Positions 44,354 to 53,867 of a stretch of DNA of 64,000 nucleotides are shown piece by piece. Source of the stretch: Comamonadaceae bacterium 2FH (lineage in GTDB: Bacteria; Pseudomonadota; Gammaproteobacteria; Burkholderiales; Burkholderiaceae_C); contig SCMQ01000001.1 in assembly GCA_005503335.1 (NCBI GenBank), positions 186,001 to 250,000 on the forward strand. The letters run 5' to 3'. The position numbers and the translations under genes were made by a program. Each line of letters opens with the position of its first letter. Positions within the stretch are counted from its first letter, which is position 1. The notes under the pieces were generated by a model. It did not search any database and was not told where the DNA came from. It worked only from the letters and a program-made list of their open reading frames with translations.

Positions 44354-45399
44354 TGTTGAAGAAGAGGCAGTTCCTGCGACTCGGCGCCGCAGCCGTGCTC
44401 GGTGCTCCGTTTGCAGCAAGCCATGGCGCGCCGCTCGTGACCCTGAAGTTCCAGAGCTTCGTTCCCGCGAGCGCCAACATCTGGGCGCGTGTGATCACGC
44501 CCTGGATGCAGAAGGTTGAGAGGGAGTCCGGTGGCCGCATCAAGTTCGAGGGCTACACGTCGATGCAGCTGGGCGGAACGGCACCGCAGTTGCTGGATCA
44601 GGCGCGCGACGGGGTGGTCGACCTCGTGTGGACGCTGACTGGCTACACGGCCGGGCGGTTCCTGGCTTCGGAAGTATTCGAACTTCCTTTCATGACCTAC
44701 GACGCCGAAGGCTCGTCCAAAGCTGCGTGGGAGTTCATGCACACGCATGCTGCCGGAGAACTCAAGGACGTCAAATACCTTGCCATCCACACGCATGGGT
44801 TGAATGTGCTGCACACCCGGCGCAAATCAGTGAGAACGGCAGCGGACCTGCGGGGAATGAAGGTGCGTGGGCCCAGCCGGCGGGCGACGCAGATGCTGAG
44901 CGCGCTGGGGGCGATCCCGGTCGGCATGCCCTTGCCCCAGATTCCGGACGCTCTGTCCAAGGGCACCATCGAGGCGGCCATGATTCCCTGGGATACCGCT
45001 CCCGCCGCGAAGCTGGATGAGCTCACCACGAACCACACCGAGTTTCCCAAGGGCATGCCAGGCCTGAACAATTCGATCCAGATCTTGGTGATGAATGCCA
45101 ACAGCTATGCGGCACTGCCTGCGGACCTCAAGAAGGTGATCGATGACAACTCCGGCCTGGAGGTCTCCGGCTGGTTCGGACGGCAGGTCTCTGCCTATGA
45201 CCCGGTCGTACGTAAAGCGGTCATCGACCGCGGCAACACCGTGCATGTGGTCGACAAGGCGGACGCGCAAGTCTTCATGCAGCGCACCGAGTCCGTCGTA
45301 CAGGACTGGGTCAAGGACATGAACGAGCGCGGCGCCGACGGCACCAAGCTGCTTGCCAGCGCCCGTGCGCTGATCGCCAAGTACAAGCCAGTTGTCTGA
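44353..45399 (+). CDS. dctP: TRAP transporter solute-binding protein (DctP type)
   Basis: A protein of 348 residues starting MLKKRQFLRLGAAAVLGAPF, a signal peptide, with GAGGAGA upstream. The mature part has LKFQSFVPASANIWARVITP and the DctP core segment KVRGPSRRATQMLSALGAIP, which includes the conserved Arg that pairs with a ligand carboxylate. It is distinct from the DctP at 28198-29169. Its start overlaps the monooxygenase stop, suggesting that the solute feeds or results from the Baeyer-Villiger pathway. Confidence 0.93.
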   Translation: MLKKRQFLRLGAAAVLGAPFAASHGAPLVTLKFQSFVPASANIWARVITPWMQKVERESGGRIKFEGYTSMQLGGTAPQLLDQARDGVVDLVWTLTGYTAGRFLASEVFELPFMTYDAEGSSKAAWEFMHTHAAGELKDVKYLAIHTHGLNVLHTRRKSVRTAADLRGMKVRGPSRRATQMLSALGAIPVGMPLPQIPDALSKGTIEAAMIPWDTAPAAKLDELTTNHTEFPKGMPGLNNSIQILVMNANSYAALPADLKKVIDDNSGLEVSGWFGRQVSAYDPVVRKAVIDRGNTVHVVDKADAQVFMQRTESVVQDWVKDMNERGADGTKLLASARALIAKYKPVV

Positions 45400-45502
45400 C
45401 CCGGGGGGCACAGAAGCGGCGCCCTCGCCGGGGGCGCACACCCTCATCTCCGAAATCGCGGGCGCTGTGCCCAGCCTGTACGCGATCCAAACAGAACCAC
45501 AC

Positions 45503-45976
45503 GTGAAAACACTTGAACTTTTAGCCAGGCTCTGCGCGGTCCTGGCGGGCTTGCTGTTGATCGCAGTCGCCTTGGTGATCTGCGTCAGCGTTGCAGGCCG
45601 GAACACCACTGGGTGGACGATCGCGGGCGACTACGAGCTCACCGGAGTCGTTGCCGGCGCCGCCATCGCGCTGTTCATGCCATGGGGGCAATTCAGACGC
45701 GCGAACATCATCGTTGATTTTTTCACCTCCACCCTGCAGCCCACCACCAATGAGCGCTTGGACCGCGTCGGTGCCGCGCTCCTGGCGGTTGGTCTGGGGG
45801 TGTGCGCGTGGCGCGCGGGAGTTGGAGGCTGGCACTCGTGGAGTTCTGGTTCTCGGACCATGATGCTCGGGTTCCCTGAGTGGGCAGTATATGCAGTCAT
45901 TGCTCCCTCGCTGGTGCTGACGGCAATGATCGCCTTGGTGCAGGCCTTCACCGGCCTGAGAGAGGAGCTTCCATGA
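45503..45976 (+). CDS. dctQ: TRAP transporter small permease (DctQ type)
   Basis: About 157 residues from a GTG at 45503 (MKTLELLARLCAVLAGLLLI); no clear ribosome site, so the start is uncertain. Four hydrophobic segments are visible, with AIALFMPWGQFRRANIIVDF in the position of the DctQ cytoplasmic loop. About 100 bases of GC-rich sequence without a gene separate it from dctP. The stop overlaps dctM (ATGA at 45973-45976). Confidence 0.85.
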   Translation: MKTLELLARLCAVLAGLLLIAVALVICVSVAGRNTTGWTIAGDYELTGVVAGAAIALFMPWGQFRRANIIVDFFTSTLQPTTNERLDRVGAALLAVGLGVCAWRAGVGGWHSWSSGSRTMMLGFPEWAVYAVIAPSLVLTAMIALVQAFTGLREELP

Positions 45977-47292
45977 GCTCGATCTCCCTGGCCTTGCTGA
46001 TACTCGGGCTGATGCTGGCGCTAATGGCTGTGCGCGTGCCGATCGCGGGGGCCATGTTCTTTGCCGGCGCGGTTGGATATGCATTGCAGGCCGGATGGGC
46101 GCCGCTCGCCAGTTTTCTCAACACGCAGGCCTATGCGCGCTTCGCGAGCTACGATCTATCCGTCATCCCGCTGTTCATTCTGATGGGGAACTTTGCCACG
46201 CAAGGTGGAATTTCCAAGGCGCTGTTCGAGTTCGCCAGCGCCGTCACCGGCCGCTTCCGCGGCGGCTTGGCCATGGGAGCGGTCCTCGCGAGCGCAGGCT
46301 TCGGTGCCATCTGCGGCTCCTCGGTAGCGACGGCGGCAACGATCACCTCGGTAGCGCTTCCCGAGCTGAAGCGGCAGGGGTACTCCAACGGTTTCTCGAC
46401 GGGGACGCTCGCCGCGGGTGGCACGCTCGGGATTCTGATCCCGCCGTCCGTGCCCCTCGTTATCTATGCAATCCTGGCCGAACAGAACATTTCCAAGCTG
46501 TTTGCCGCAGCCTTCTTGCCTGGCCTCATCGCGATGTGCGGCTACCTCGTCGCCATTGCGGTTTATGTCCGGCTGCGGCCGGAACACGCACCCGCGCGCA
46601 GCAGCGCTTTCACGGGTGTCAGCGCCGGACTATTGGTCGGCATCGCGCCGATCGCCATCGTGTTTGTCGTGGTATTCGGCGGCATTTATGGCGGCCTGTT
46701 CACGCCCACCGAGGGCGCCGCTGTCGGCGCGGCATCTACCTTCATCGCCGCCTTGCTGAGGGGGGAGCTCACGCGGCAGAAGCTGCGGCACTGCTTCTAT
46801 TCCACCGCTGAAGCAACCGCCATGATCTTCTTGATCTTTTTGGGAGCGGATTTGATGAACGGTGCGCTCGCGCTAACCCAGGTTCCGGTCCAGCTTGCCG
46901 CAGTGGTGTCGACCTGGGGACTTGGCCCGTTCTGGGTGGTGGCCGCCATCCTGCTGTTCTACGTCTTGCTCGGCGCGGTCATGGACGAGCTTTCAATGCT
47001 TCTTCTGACCATTCCCATCTTCTTCCCAATGATTATGGCAATGGACTTCGGAATGCCCAAGGAGAGCGTTGCCATCTGGTTCGGCATCATGGTGCTGATG
47101 ACGGTGAGCTTCGGACTGCTGGCGCCTCCGGTGGGGCTGAACGTCTATGTCGTGAACGGCATGGCCAAGGGCGTCCCAATCCAGGACAGCTATAGAGGCG
47201 TCATGCCCTTCTTGGTCACTGACACGGTCAGGATGCTGGTGCTGCTCGTCTTTCCGGGTATTTCTCTTTGGCTGGTAAGTTTCATGGGCTGA
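45973..47292 (+). CDS. dctM: TRAP transporter large permease (DctM type)
   Basis: A protein of 439 residues with GAGGAG before the ATG at 45973. Membrane-spanning family motifs include LSVIPLFILMGNFATQGGIS, GFGAICGSSVATAATITSVA and LGILIPPSVPLVIYAILAEQ. It completes the TRAP transporter of the Baeyer-Villiger operon. It ends 34 bases before the convergent GMC oxidoreductase gene. Confidence 0.94.
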   Translation: MSSISLALLILGLMLALMAVRVPIAGAMFFAGAVGYALQAGWAPLASFLNTQAYARFASYDLSVIPLFILMGNFATQGGISKALFEFASAVTGRFRGGLAMGAVLASAGFGAICGSSVATAATITSVALPELKRQGYSNGFSTGTLAAGGTLGILIPPSVPLVIYAILAEQNISKLFAAAFLPGLIAMCGYLVAIAVYVRLRPEHAPARSSAFTGVSAGLLVGIAPIAIVFVVVFGGIYGGLFTPTEGAAVGAASTFIAALLRGELTRQKLRHCFYSTAEATAMIFLIFLGADLMNGALALTQVPVQLAAVVSTWGLGPFWVVAAILLFYVLLGAVMDELSMLLLTIPIFFPMIMAMDFGMPKESVAIWFGIMVLMTVSFGLLAPPVGLNVYVVNGMAKGVPIQDSYRGVMPFLVTDTVRMLVLLVFPGISLWLVSFMG

Positions 47293-47326
47293 ACGGGCGA
47301 GGCCCCGCGTCGCGCGGGCCAGTTTG

Positions 47327-48984
47327 TCAATGGCCCGCAAAAGTCCATTCGGGTCGCTCGTCTCGCTGGCTGGCGACCGACGGCTCGCGGCCCTTCAATA
47401 AGTCGGCCGCCTTTTCTCCGACCATGATGGACGGCACGTTCGTGTTGCCGCTCGGCACCTCGGGGAAGACCGAGGCGTCGGCCACGCGCAGGCCCTCGAT
47501 GCCGTGCACGCGCAGCTTCGCATCCACCACCGCCAGGTCGTCCAGCCCCATCCGGCAGGTGCCGACCGGATGCGAGCGGTGGGTGGCGTTGCGGCGGATC
47601 AGCTCGGCGAGTTCGGCGTCGCCCTGCACGGCGCTGCCGGGGAAGAACTCGCCGCCGACCAGCTCTTTCTGCGGGTGGGTCCCGTAGATGCGGCGGCAGG
47701 CCCGCACGCCGGCGGTCATCGTCGCCATGTCTTCCGGCGCCTGCAGCAGGTTGAAGAGGATGCGCGGCGGCTCGCCCGGGTCGGCCGAGCGCAGCGAGAC
47801 CGCGCCTCGCGACAGCGGGTGCAACGCCCCCACTCGTGCCGAGAAGCCGAACAGCGGCGGCGGCGTCAGGCCCGGGAACCACATCGTGGCGGTGTTGTTG
47901 ACCGACATGCAGATCATCTGCATGTCCGGTCGGTCCAGCCCCACGCGCGTGCGAATGAAGATGTTCGCCGCGGCACTGTTGGTCGCGAACACGCCGTCAT
48001 GGCGCAGGAACCACCGGGCTGCCGCGGCGGCCGTGCGGTCGTAGCGCAGCCACTTCGTCAGGCCGACGCGCTTCTTCGCGCCGAACACCATGATCAGGTT
48101 CGGATGCTCGGAGAGGTTCTGTCCCACGCCCGGCAGGTCGAGCACGCAGTCGATGCCGAGCGCTTCGAGTTGCCGGCGCGGGCCGATACTCGAGAGCATC
48201 AGGATCTGCGGCGAGTTGTAGGTGCCCGAGGACAGCACGACCTCGCCGCTCGCGAAGACCTGGTGCAGGCCGCCTGCATCGCGGTATTCGACGCCGACGG
48301 CGCGCCGGCCTTCGAGGATCAGCCGCTGCGTCTGGGCCTCGACGCGAATGGTGAGGTTGGGCCGCGTGGCCGCTTCGGTCAGGTAGGCGCGCGACGAGCT
48401 CGATCGCCGGCCGCCGCCGATGGTCGCTTCCATGCGGCTGATGCCGTCCTGCACAGCGCCGTTCGGGTCATCGGTCTCGCCGAGCCCGCGTTGACCGCCG
48501 CCTGGCGCAGCGGCTCGTACAGCATGTCCGCATGCGTCATCGGCGTGACCTGCACCGGCCCGCTGCCGCCGTGAAAGTGCCCGGCGCCGCGCCAGCTGGT
48601 CTCCAGGCGCCTGAAGTAGGGCAGCACACTGTCGTAGCCCCAGCCTTCGAGGCCACTCTCTGCGAGGCGGTCGTAGTCGCGCCGATGGCCGCGGATGCAG
48701 ATCAGCGCGTTGATTGACGAGGTGCCGCCGAGCGTCTTGCCGCGCGGGATCTCCAGCCTGCGGCCGTGCAAGGCGGGCTCGGGTTCCGAGCGGTAGTTCC
48801 AGCTGTAGGACGGGTGCCCGAAGATCTTGCGGAAGGCGAGCGGCATGGCCAGGAACGGATGCTTGTCCGGCCCGCCGGCCTCCAGCAGCAAGACCCTCGT
48901 ATTCGGATCTTCACTCAGGCGCGCGGCCAGCGCGGCGCCCGCGGACCCGGCGCCGACCACGATAAAATCGTAGGTGCCGTTCAT
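47327..48984 (-). pseudogene. GMC-family FAD oxidoreductase (choline dehydrogenase-like), frameshifted
   Basis: Two adjacent frames make one GMC oxidoreductase of about 550 residues. The first part (ATG at 48982-48984) has FIVVGAGSAGAALAARLSED and GKTLGGTSSINALICIRGHR; the second has ATIGGGRRSSSSRAYLTE, SSGTYNSPQILMLSSIGP, THRSHPVGTCRMG and the ending GNTNVPSIMVGEKAADL. One base appears to be missing in a run of C residues near 48484. Everything else is intact, so this may be a recent mutation or a sequencing error. GMC enzymes oxidise alcohols such as choline or alkanols. Confidence 0.85.
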
Positions 48985-48997
48985 CCCAAGTGCGCGA

Positions 48998-50008
48998 TCA
49001 GCCAGCTAGATCGTTCACCAGAACGATCTTCCCGAACTGCTCGCCACGGTCGACGATTCCGTAGGCCTCGTTGGCACGCGACATCGGCAACGTGCGGTCG
49101 ACGATGGGCTGGATCGCGCTGGATTCCACCAGGCGCACCATGGCCGCGAAGTCCCGCGGGGACCCCATCTTCGTGCCGAGGATGCTCAGTTGCTTGCGGT
49201 AGATGGGCCTCACATCCATCTGCACGTCACCCCCGGCCGTGAAGCCGAGGAAGGCGATGCGTCCTCCTGGGGCCGCCAGCTCAACCAAATTCTGGAATCC
49301 GGGGCCCATCGCACTGTCGATGATGACATCGAAACCCTGCGGCACCTGTTCGCGAAGGCGTGCCGGCCAGTTGGGATCGCGGTAGTTCGCCGTGCCGGAT
49401 ACGCCGAGCGCGCGCACACGGGCAGCTTTTTCATCCGAACCGCTCGTGGCGTACACCTGCGCGCCCAGTGCCAGTGCGAACTGCATCGCGAACAGCGCAA
49501 CGCCTCCGCCCACACCGGTGATCAGCACCCGCTCGCCCGCCCTGAGCCCGGCGCGTGACCGGACCGCCCGGAAAGCCGTGACGCCCGACAGCGGCAGGGC
49601 CGCGGCATGCGTCCAGTCGAGGTGTGCTGGCTTTGGGGCCAGCTGCACCGCGGGAACATTGATGCGCTCGGCGAACGTGCCGTCGCGCGGGGAGCCGAGG
49701 GGGTAGAAGTCCGCAGCCGCCATGTCCTCCCGCTCGCCCCAGGAGAGTCCCGGGTTGAGGATGACTTCATGCCCGATGAGCGATGCGTCCACGCCCTCGC
49801 CAACATCCGTCACGATGCCGGCACCATCCGCACCGGGGACTACCGGGTACTTCAGGACATGGTAGTCGCCCTTCTGGATCCACACGTCACGGTGGTTCAG
49901 CGCGGCACAGCGAATCGACACGGTCGCTTCGCCCGGAGCTGGCGGCAGGTCGGGGCGGTCGACGCACACGAGAGGCTGACCGGGCCCCCGCAGGAGCATT
50001 GCCTTCAT
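48998..50008 (-). CDS. MDR-family zinc-type alcohol dehydrogenase/quinone oxidoreductase
   Basis: A protein of 336 residues; AAGGGGA lies before the ATG at 50006-50008. The N-terminal catalytic domain has AALNHRDVWIQKGDYHVLKY and VPGADGAGIVTDVGEG; the nucleotide loop is LITGVGGGVALFAMQFALAL. It lacks the cysteine-rich structural zinc lobe and resembles the YogA-like branch of the MDR family. It is a different branch from the MDR genes at 1-867, 20310 and 22416. It lies between the isocitrate-lyase-family gene and the GMC gene on the same strand. Confidence 0.9.
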   Translation of the reverse strand: MKAMLLRGPGQPLVCVDRPDLPPAPGEATVSIRCAALNHRDVWIQKGDYHVLKYPVVPGADGAGIVTDVGEGVDASLIGHEVILNPGLSWGEREDMAAADFYPLGSPRDGTFAERINVPAVQLAPKPAHLDWTHAAALPLSGVTAFRAVRSRAGLRAGERVLITGVGGGVALFAMQFALALGAQVYATSGSDEKAARVRALGVSGTANYRDPNWPARLREQVPQGFDVIIDSAMGPGFQNLVELAAPGGRIAFLGFTAGGDVQMDVRPIYRKQLSILGTKMGSPRDFAAMVRLVESSAIQPIVDRTLPMSRANEAYGIVDRGEQFGKIVLVNDLAG

Positions 50009-50134
50009 CGGATTCCCCTTGTGCTGGTTGTGCTGGTTGTGGCGGTTGGCCACGGGTTGCCGATAAAAGCAAGTACCAGACATGGGGCGGGCAGCAATAT
50101 TCTCAATTCAATTTCTCCTTGTGAACGCACCGCT

Positions 50135-51001
50135 TCAGCGGCCGTAATGTCGATCCAACTCGTCGAACAGGTCCTTGCGGACAAGTGCCTGGCGCTCGGC
50201 GAAAGTGGCGACGAGTGCCGGGTCCTCTTCGAGCATCCCAAGCCGCTGCAAGTGGCTCAGCGCATTCGTCATGCCCCGCACCGCGCCTTGCAGCGCAGCG
50301 TTTGCATAGAGCACCATGCCGAACCTCATGCGGGCAAATTCGGACGCAGCAAGCGCAGGGGTCTTGCCGCCGATCACGACGTTCACCACCTGCGGCAGGG
50401 GCAGCTGCGCGATGCGCTCAAGCTCGCCGATGCTGGTCGGCGCTTCGACGAAGGTCACGTCGGCGCCGGCTTCCGCATAACGTTGCGCGCGCTCCAGCGC
50501 GTCCTCCAGGCCGTGCACGGCGCGCGCGTCCGTTCTCGCGATCAGCAGGAAGTCCTCCGAGCTGCGAACATCCACCGCCGCCCGGATTTTGCCGACCATC
50601 TCGGCCGCATCGACCACGCCCTTGCCAGCGAAATGCCCGCATTTTTTGGGCATGACCTGGTCTTCCAGCTGGATGGCGTTGGCGCCGGCCCGTTCCAGTG
50701 CGCGCACCGTCTGCCGCACGTTGAGCGCATTTCCGAAACCGGTGTCGGCGTCCACGATCAGGGGCAGCTGCACGGCGTCGCGAACCGCCGCGGTGTGCTG
50801 GACGACGTCGCCTAGGTGGATGAAGCCGAGGTCGGGAATGCCGTAGAAGCTGTTCGTCACGCCGGCGCCACTGAGGTAAACGGCCTCGAAGCCGAGCGTC
50901 TCGATGACACGGGCAGCAAGTGCGTTCCCGCAGCCTGGCACAAGCAAGCCACGGCGCTCGTTGAGTTTGGCGCGCAAGAGCGCGCCGGGTGATGGGTTCA
51001 T
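50135..51001 (-). CDS. isocitrate lyase/PEP mutase-family C-C lyase (2-methylisocitrate or dimethylmalate lyase-like)
   Basis: A protein of 288 residues from the ATG at 50999-51001. It has the family barrel signature YLSGAGVTNSFYGIPDLGF, the metal-binding LPLIVDADTGFGN and the catalytic loop MPKKCGHFAGKG (KKCGH, the lyase rather than phosphonomutase form). Members cleave 2-hydroxy-dicarboxylates to pyruvate or glyoxylate plus succinate, propionate or similar. It follows the GntR gene in the gentisate-type operon. A possible role is cleaving the branched diacid left after ring fission; this is an inference. Confidence 0.9.
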   Translation of the reverse strand: MNPSPGALLRAKLNERRGLLVPGCGNALAARVIETLGFEAVYLSGAGVTNSFYGIPDLGFIHLGDVVQHTAAVRDAVQLPLIVDADTGFGNALNVRQTVRALERAGANAIQLEDQVMPKKCGHFAGKGVVDAAEMVGKIRAAVDVRSSEDFLLIARTDARAVHGLEDALERAQRYAEAGADVTFVEAPTSIGELERIAQLPLPQVVNVVIGGKTPALAASEFARMRFGMVLYANAALQGAVRGMTNALSHLQRLGMLEEDPALVATFAERQALVRKDLFDELDRHYGR

Positions 51002-51013
51002 TGCAGTATCCAA

Positions 51014-51727
51014 TCAGGGCGCGCGCGGGCCCGTTTCCATGGCGGCCTTGCGAAAGTAGGCATGCAGCTTATCCAGGTGACCGGCCATCAGTGCCACCGC
51101 TTCGTCGGCCGAGCGGCGGCGCAGGCAGCGCACGATCTTGCGGTGCGTCTGCGTCGTGGTGGGTCGCGGCCCCACGTCGTACTGAGCCATCAGCTTGAAG
51201 ACGAGATCGGTCAGGGCGGACACCAGGATCACGAGCACTTCGTTGCGCGTGGCTTCGCCCAGCAAGCGGTAGAAGTCCAGCAACTGGATGCGCCGGCCCT
51301 CGAAGTCTCCCGACTTGGCGAGCTGTTCGGTAAGCGTGATGCTTTCGTCGAGCCGGTCGAACTCGGCGTCGGTGCCGCGCTCGCAGGCGAGGCGGGTCAC
51401 CGCCGTCATCACGATGGTCCGGCTTTCGGTGAGGCTGGCGATCGAAACGGCGCCCAGGCTGATGACGTCGTTGAGCGACTGGGTTACGAGAGCCGGATCG
51501 GCACCCCTGATGAAGGTTCCACCCTTGGGACCCTTGCGCAGTTCAATCACCCCGCCGCGCTCCAGACTGCGGAGTGCCTCCCGCACGGCTGAACGTGAGA
51601 CGCCGTAATGTTCCGCTAGGTCGCGCTCCGAACTCAGCTTTTGTCCGGGCTTCAGTTCACCGCGGACGACCCGAGAACGGATGTCATCCGAAATGCTGTC
51701 GAAGAGACGAGCCTCGCTGGTAACCAT
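51014..51727 (-). CDS. GntR-family regulator, FadR/FCD subfamily
   Basis: A protein of 237 residues; GGAG lies five bases before the ATG at 51725-51727 (an overlapping GTG at 51733 is less likely). The winged helix has GELKPGQKLSSERDLAEHYG and VSRSAVREALRSLERGGVIE. The all-helical FCD ligand domain follows. FCD regulators bind TGGTNNNACCA-type sites; three such sites occur upstream of the operon's first gene at 57544-57583, so this protein probably represses its own operon until a carboxylate ligand is present. Confidence 0.93.
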   Translation of the reverse strand: MVTSEARLFDSISDDIRSRVVRGELKPGQKLSSERDLAEHYGVSRSAVREALRSLERGGVIELRKGPKGGTFIRGADPALVTQSLNDVISLGAVSIASLTESRTIVMTAVTRLACERGTDAEFDRLDESITLTEQLAKSGDFEGRRIQLLDFYRLLGEATRNEVLVILVSALTDLVFKLMAQYDVGPRPTTTQTHRKIVRCLRRRSADEAVALMAGHLDKLHAYFRKAAMETGPRAP

Positions 51728-51729
51728 GT

Positions 51730-52698
51730 TCACTCCGCGACCACGCCCGCGGCTTTGATCATTGCCGCCGTAATCTCCACCTCCTTGGCGATCGCCTCGC
51801 GCAGCTGCTTGCCGTCACCGGCAATCACGGTCAGACCCTTGCTGGTAACCTGCTGCTCGGCGAACTGGGGATCGGAGAGCACCTCGCGCACTGCGGAGCG
51901 GATCTGGTTGACGATCGCGGGCGGGGTGCTGGCGGGCGCGAACAGACCGTACCAGATCGACACCTTCGCATAGGGGTAGCCCTGCTGCGTCGTCGTCGTG
52001 ACATTTGGAAACTTCGGGCTGGGCTCGTCGCCGGCGATCGCGATCGGCTTGATCTTGCCCGCTTGCACCAGCGGCATGATCACGCCCGCGCTGGCCGAGC
52101 CGAGCTGCACGTCTCCGGCGGCGATGGCGGTGAGATTGGGGGCGATCCCGTTGTATGGGATGTGCGTGATGTCGATGTTCTCGCGATCCTTCAGCGCGGA
52201 AAACAGCAGGTGCGGCTGACTGCCATTGCCGTAGGAGCCGTAGTTGATGGTGCCCGGCTTCCTCCTCGCCAGCTCCACCACCTCTTTCAGCGTGTTAACC
52301 GGCAGCTGCGCGTTGGCGACGATCAGCTGGTCGGCCTTCACCATCATGGTGATCGGCTCGAAGCTCTTGTCCGGGTCGTACGCCAGCTTCTTGTAGAGGA
52401 ACCGATTGCCGACCATCGTCTGGTTCACGGTGGCGAGCAGGGTGTAGCCGTCCGCCGCGGCCTTGGCAACCTGCGCTGTACCGACCGCCGACCCGGCGCC
52501 GGCCTTGTTCTCGAATACCACGGGCTGCTTCCAGCGCTCGGAGAGCTTCGCGCCGACGGTCCGGGTCAGCACGTCCACTCCGCCGCCCGCGGGGAAGGGA
52601 ACGACGATGGTGATCGGCTTGCTCGGATAGCCCTGGGCGTGGGTGGAGAGTGCGGCCCCGGCCAGGAGGCAGAAGGCGGTAATGCGCGGGAGGTTCAT
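51730..52698 (-). CDS. Bug-family periplasmic solute-binding protein
   Basis: A protein of 322 residues with an ordinary Sec signal (MNLPRITAFCLLAGAALSTH, cleavage near HAQ), unlike the twin-arginine-like signals of the Bug proteins in the left half. The mature start GYPSKPITIVVPFPAGGGVD and the core GSYGNGSQPHLLFSALK are typical. It lies inside the gentisate-type operon between PrpF and the GntR regulator, so it likely binds the aromatic acid substrate. Membrane partners are not in the window. Confidence 0.93.
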   Translation of the reverse strand: MNLPRITAFCLLAGAALSTHAQGYPSKPITIVVPFPAGGGVDVLTRTVGAKLSERWKQPVVFENKAGAGSAVGTAQVAKAAADGYTLLATVNQTMVGNRFLYKKLAYDPDKSFEPITMMVKADQLIVANAQLPVNTLKEVVELARRKPGTINYGSYGNGSQPHLLFSALKDRENIDITHIPYNGIAPNLTAIAAGDVQLGSASAGVIMPLVQAGKIKPIAIAGDEPSPKFPNVTTTTQQGYPYAKVSIWYGLFAPASTPPAIVNQIRSAVREVLSDPQFAEQQVTSKGLTVIAGDGKQLREAIAKEVEITAAMIKAAGVVAE

Positions 52699-52720
52699 GA
52701 TCGGTGCTCCTGAGAGTGGG

Positions 52721-53866
52721 TTACGCGTAGACATGCCCGTCGAACAGGCGGCGTGTGGTGCGATAGAAAGAGCCGTGGGCGGCGTGCCAGCCTTCGCGGG
52801 CCTGGCCAACTTCCGCTGCCACGGTGAGGACGCCGGACGGCATCGCGATGCGCAGTGCCGAGGGATCCCGGCCCGCTCGCGCGAGCCGCGCCGCAACGCT
52901 GCCCTCGATCTGCATCGCGACCGCGGTGCAGAGGGAACCGGTAAGGGGCAGGGCGCGGTGCGGCTGCCCGTTCGAGAGCATGCGCACCACGAGGTCGGCG
53001 TCGCCGGCCTCGATCACCTCTCCGCCGAGCGTGGTCGTGCGTTGGGGTGCGCTGACGATCGCGATCAGGGGGATCATCCGGATCGAGGCCGCGGCCTCGA
53101 TGTCGGGTGCGATGCCCATCGCCACCGAGCCCTGCAGGCGCAGTTGGGCCAGAGCGTTCATGGCCGCCGCGTTCGACTCCAGTTCTTCGGGTGATTCGCT
53201 GCCCGTCAATCCGAGATCCGCCGCGGCGACGAAGACGCAGGCATTGGCGGCGTCCACCAGCGACGCAGTCACCCGCCCCACGCCAGGAAGTTCGAACTCC
53301 TGCGCCGCCTTGGCCGACGGCAGCAGCTTGCCGGTAGAGGCGCCGCCGGGCGAGAGGAAGTCCAGCCGCACCGGCGCACCGGTGCCGTCCACGCCCGGGA
53401 TGGCGAGGCTGCCCATCTCGACGCTCTGGCCGTCCCGCACCTCGAAGCGCGATACGATGATCTTGCGCGTGTTGGTGTTGTGGATGCGGACGCAGGCTTC
53501 GCCGCTGTGCGGCGCGTCCACCAGTCGTTCATCTACCGCGAACGGCCCGATCGCCGAAGACATGTTCCCGCAGTTGCCGCTGTAGTCCACGGCGGCCTCC
53601 CGCACCTGTACCTGGGCAAAGGTGTAGTCCACGTCGGCACCGGGCACCGACGGCGGGCCGACCACGCACACCTTCGAGAGCGAGGAGATGCCGCCGCCCA
53701 TGCCATTGAGCTGCCGCCCGTAGCGGTCGGGCGTTCCCATCGCCTTCAGGAAGATCTCGTCCCATTCGGCGCGATCGGCGGGCAGGTCGCGGGCATGGAA
53801 CACCAGCGCCTTGCTGGTGCCCCCCCGGATGAACGCTGCTGGATAGCGGCGGCGCATGCGGTCCAT
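52721..53866 (-). CDS. PrpF-family isomerase
   Basis: A protein of 381 residues beginning RRRYPAAFIRGGTSKALVFH, the PrpF/4-oxalomesaconate tautomerase signature, with VDYSGNCGNMSSAIGPFAVD carrying the catalytic Cys-Gly-Asn region and AMGIAPDIEAAASIRMIPLI later. PrpF proteins move double bonds in unsaturated di- and tricarboxylates (2-methylaconitate, oxalomesaconate, methylitaconate). In a gentisate-type operon with an isocitrate-lyase-family gene it may isomerise an alkylated maleate or its product. It ends 22 bases before the Bug gene start. Confidence 0.92.
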   Translation of the reverse strand: MDRMRRRYPAAFIRGGTSKALVFHARDLPADRAEWDEIFLKAMGTPDRYGRQLNGMGGGISSLSKVCVVGPPSVPGADVDYTFAQVQVREAAVDYSGNCGNMSSAIGPFAVDERLVDAPHSGEACVRIHNTNTRKIIVSRFEVRDGQSVEMGSLAIPGVDGTGAPVRLDFLSPGGASTGKLLPSAKAAQEFELPGVGRVTASLVDAANACVFVAAADLGLTGSESPEELESNAAAMNALAQLRLQGSVAMGIAPDIEAAASIRMIPLIAIVSAPQRTTTLGGEVIEAGDADLVVRMLSNGQPHRALPLTGSLCTAVAMQIEGSVAARLARAGRDPSALRIAMPSGVLTVAAEVGQAREGWHAAHGSFYRTTRRLFDGHVYA

Positions 53867-53867
53867 C

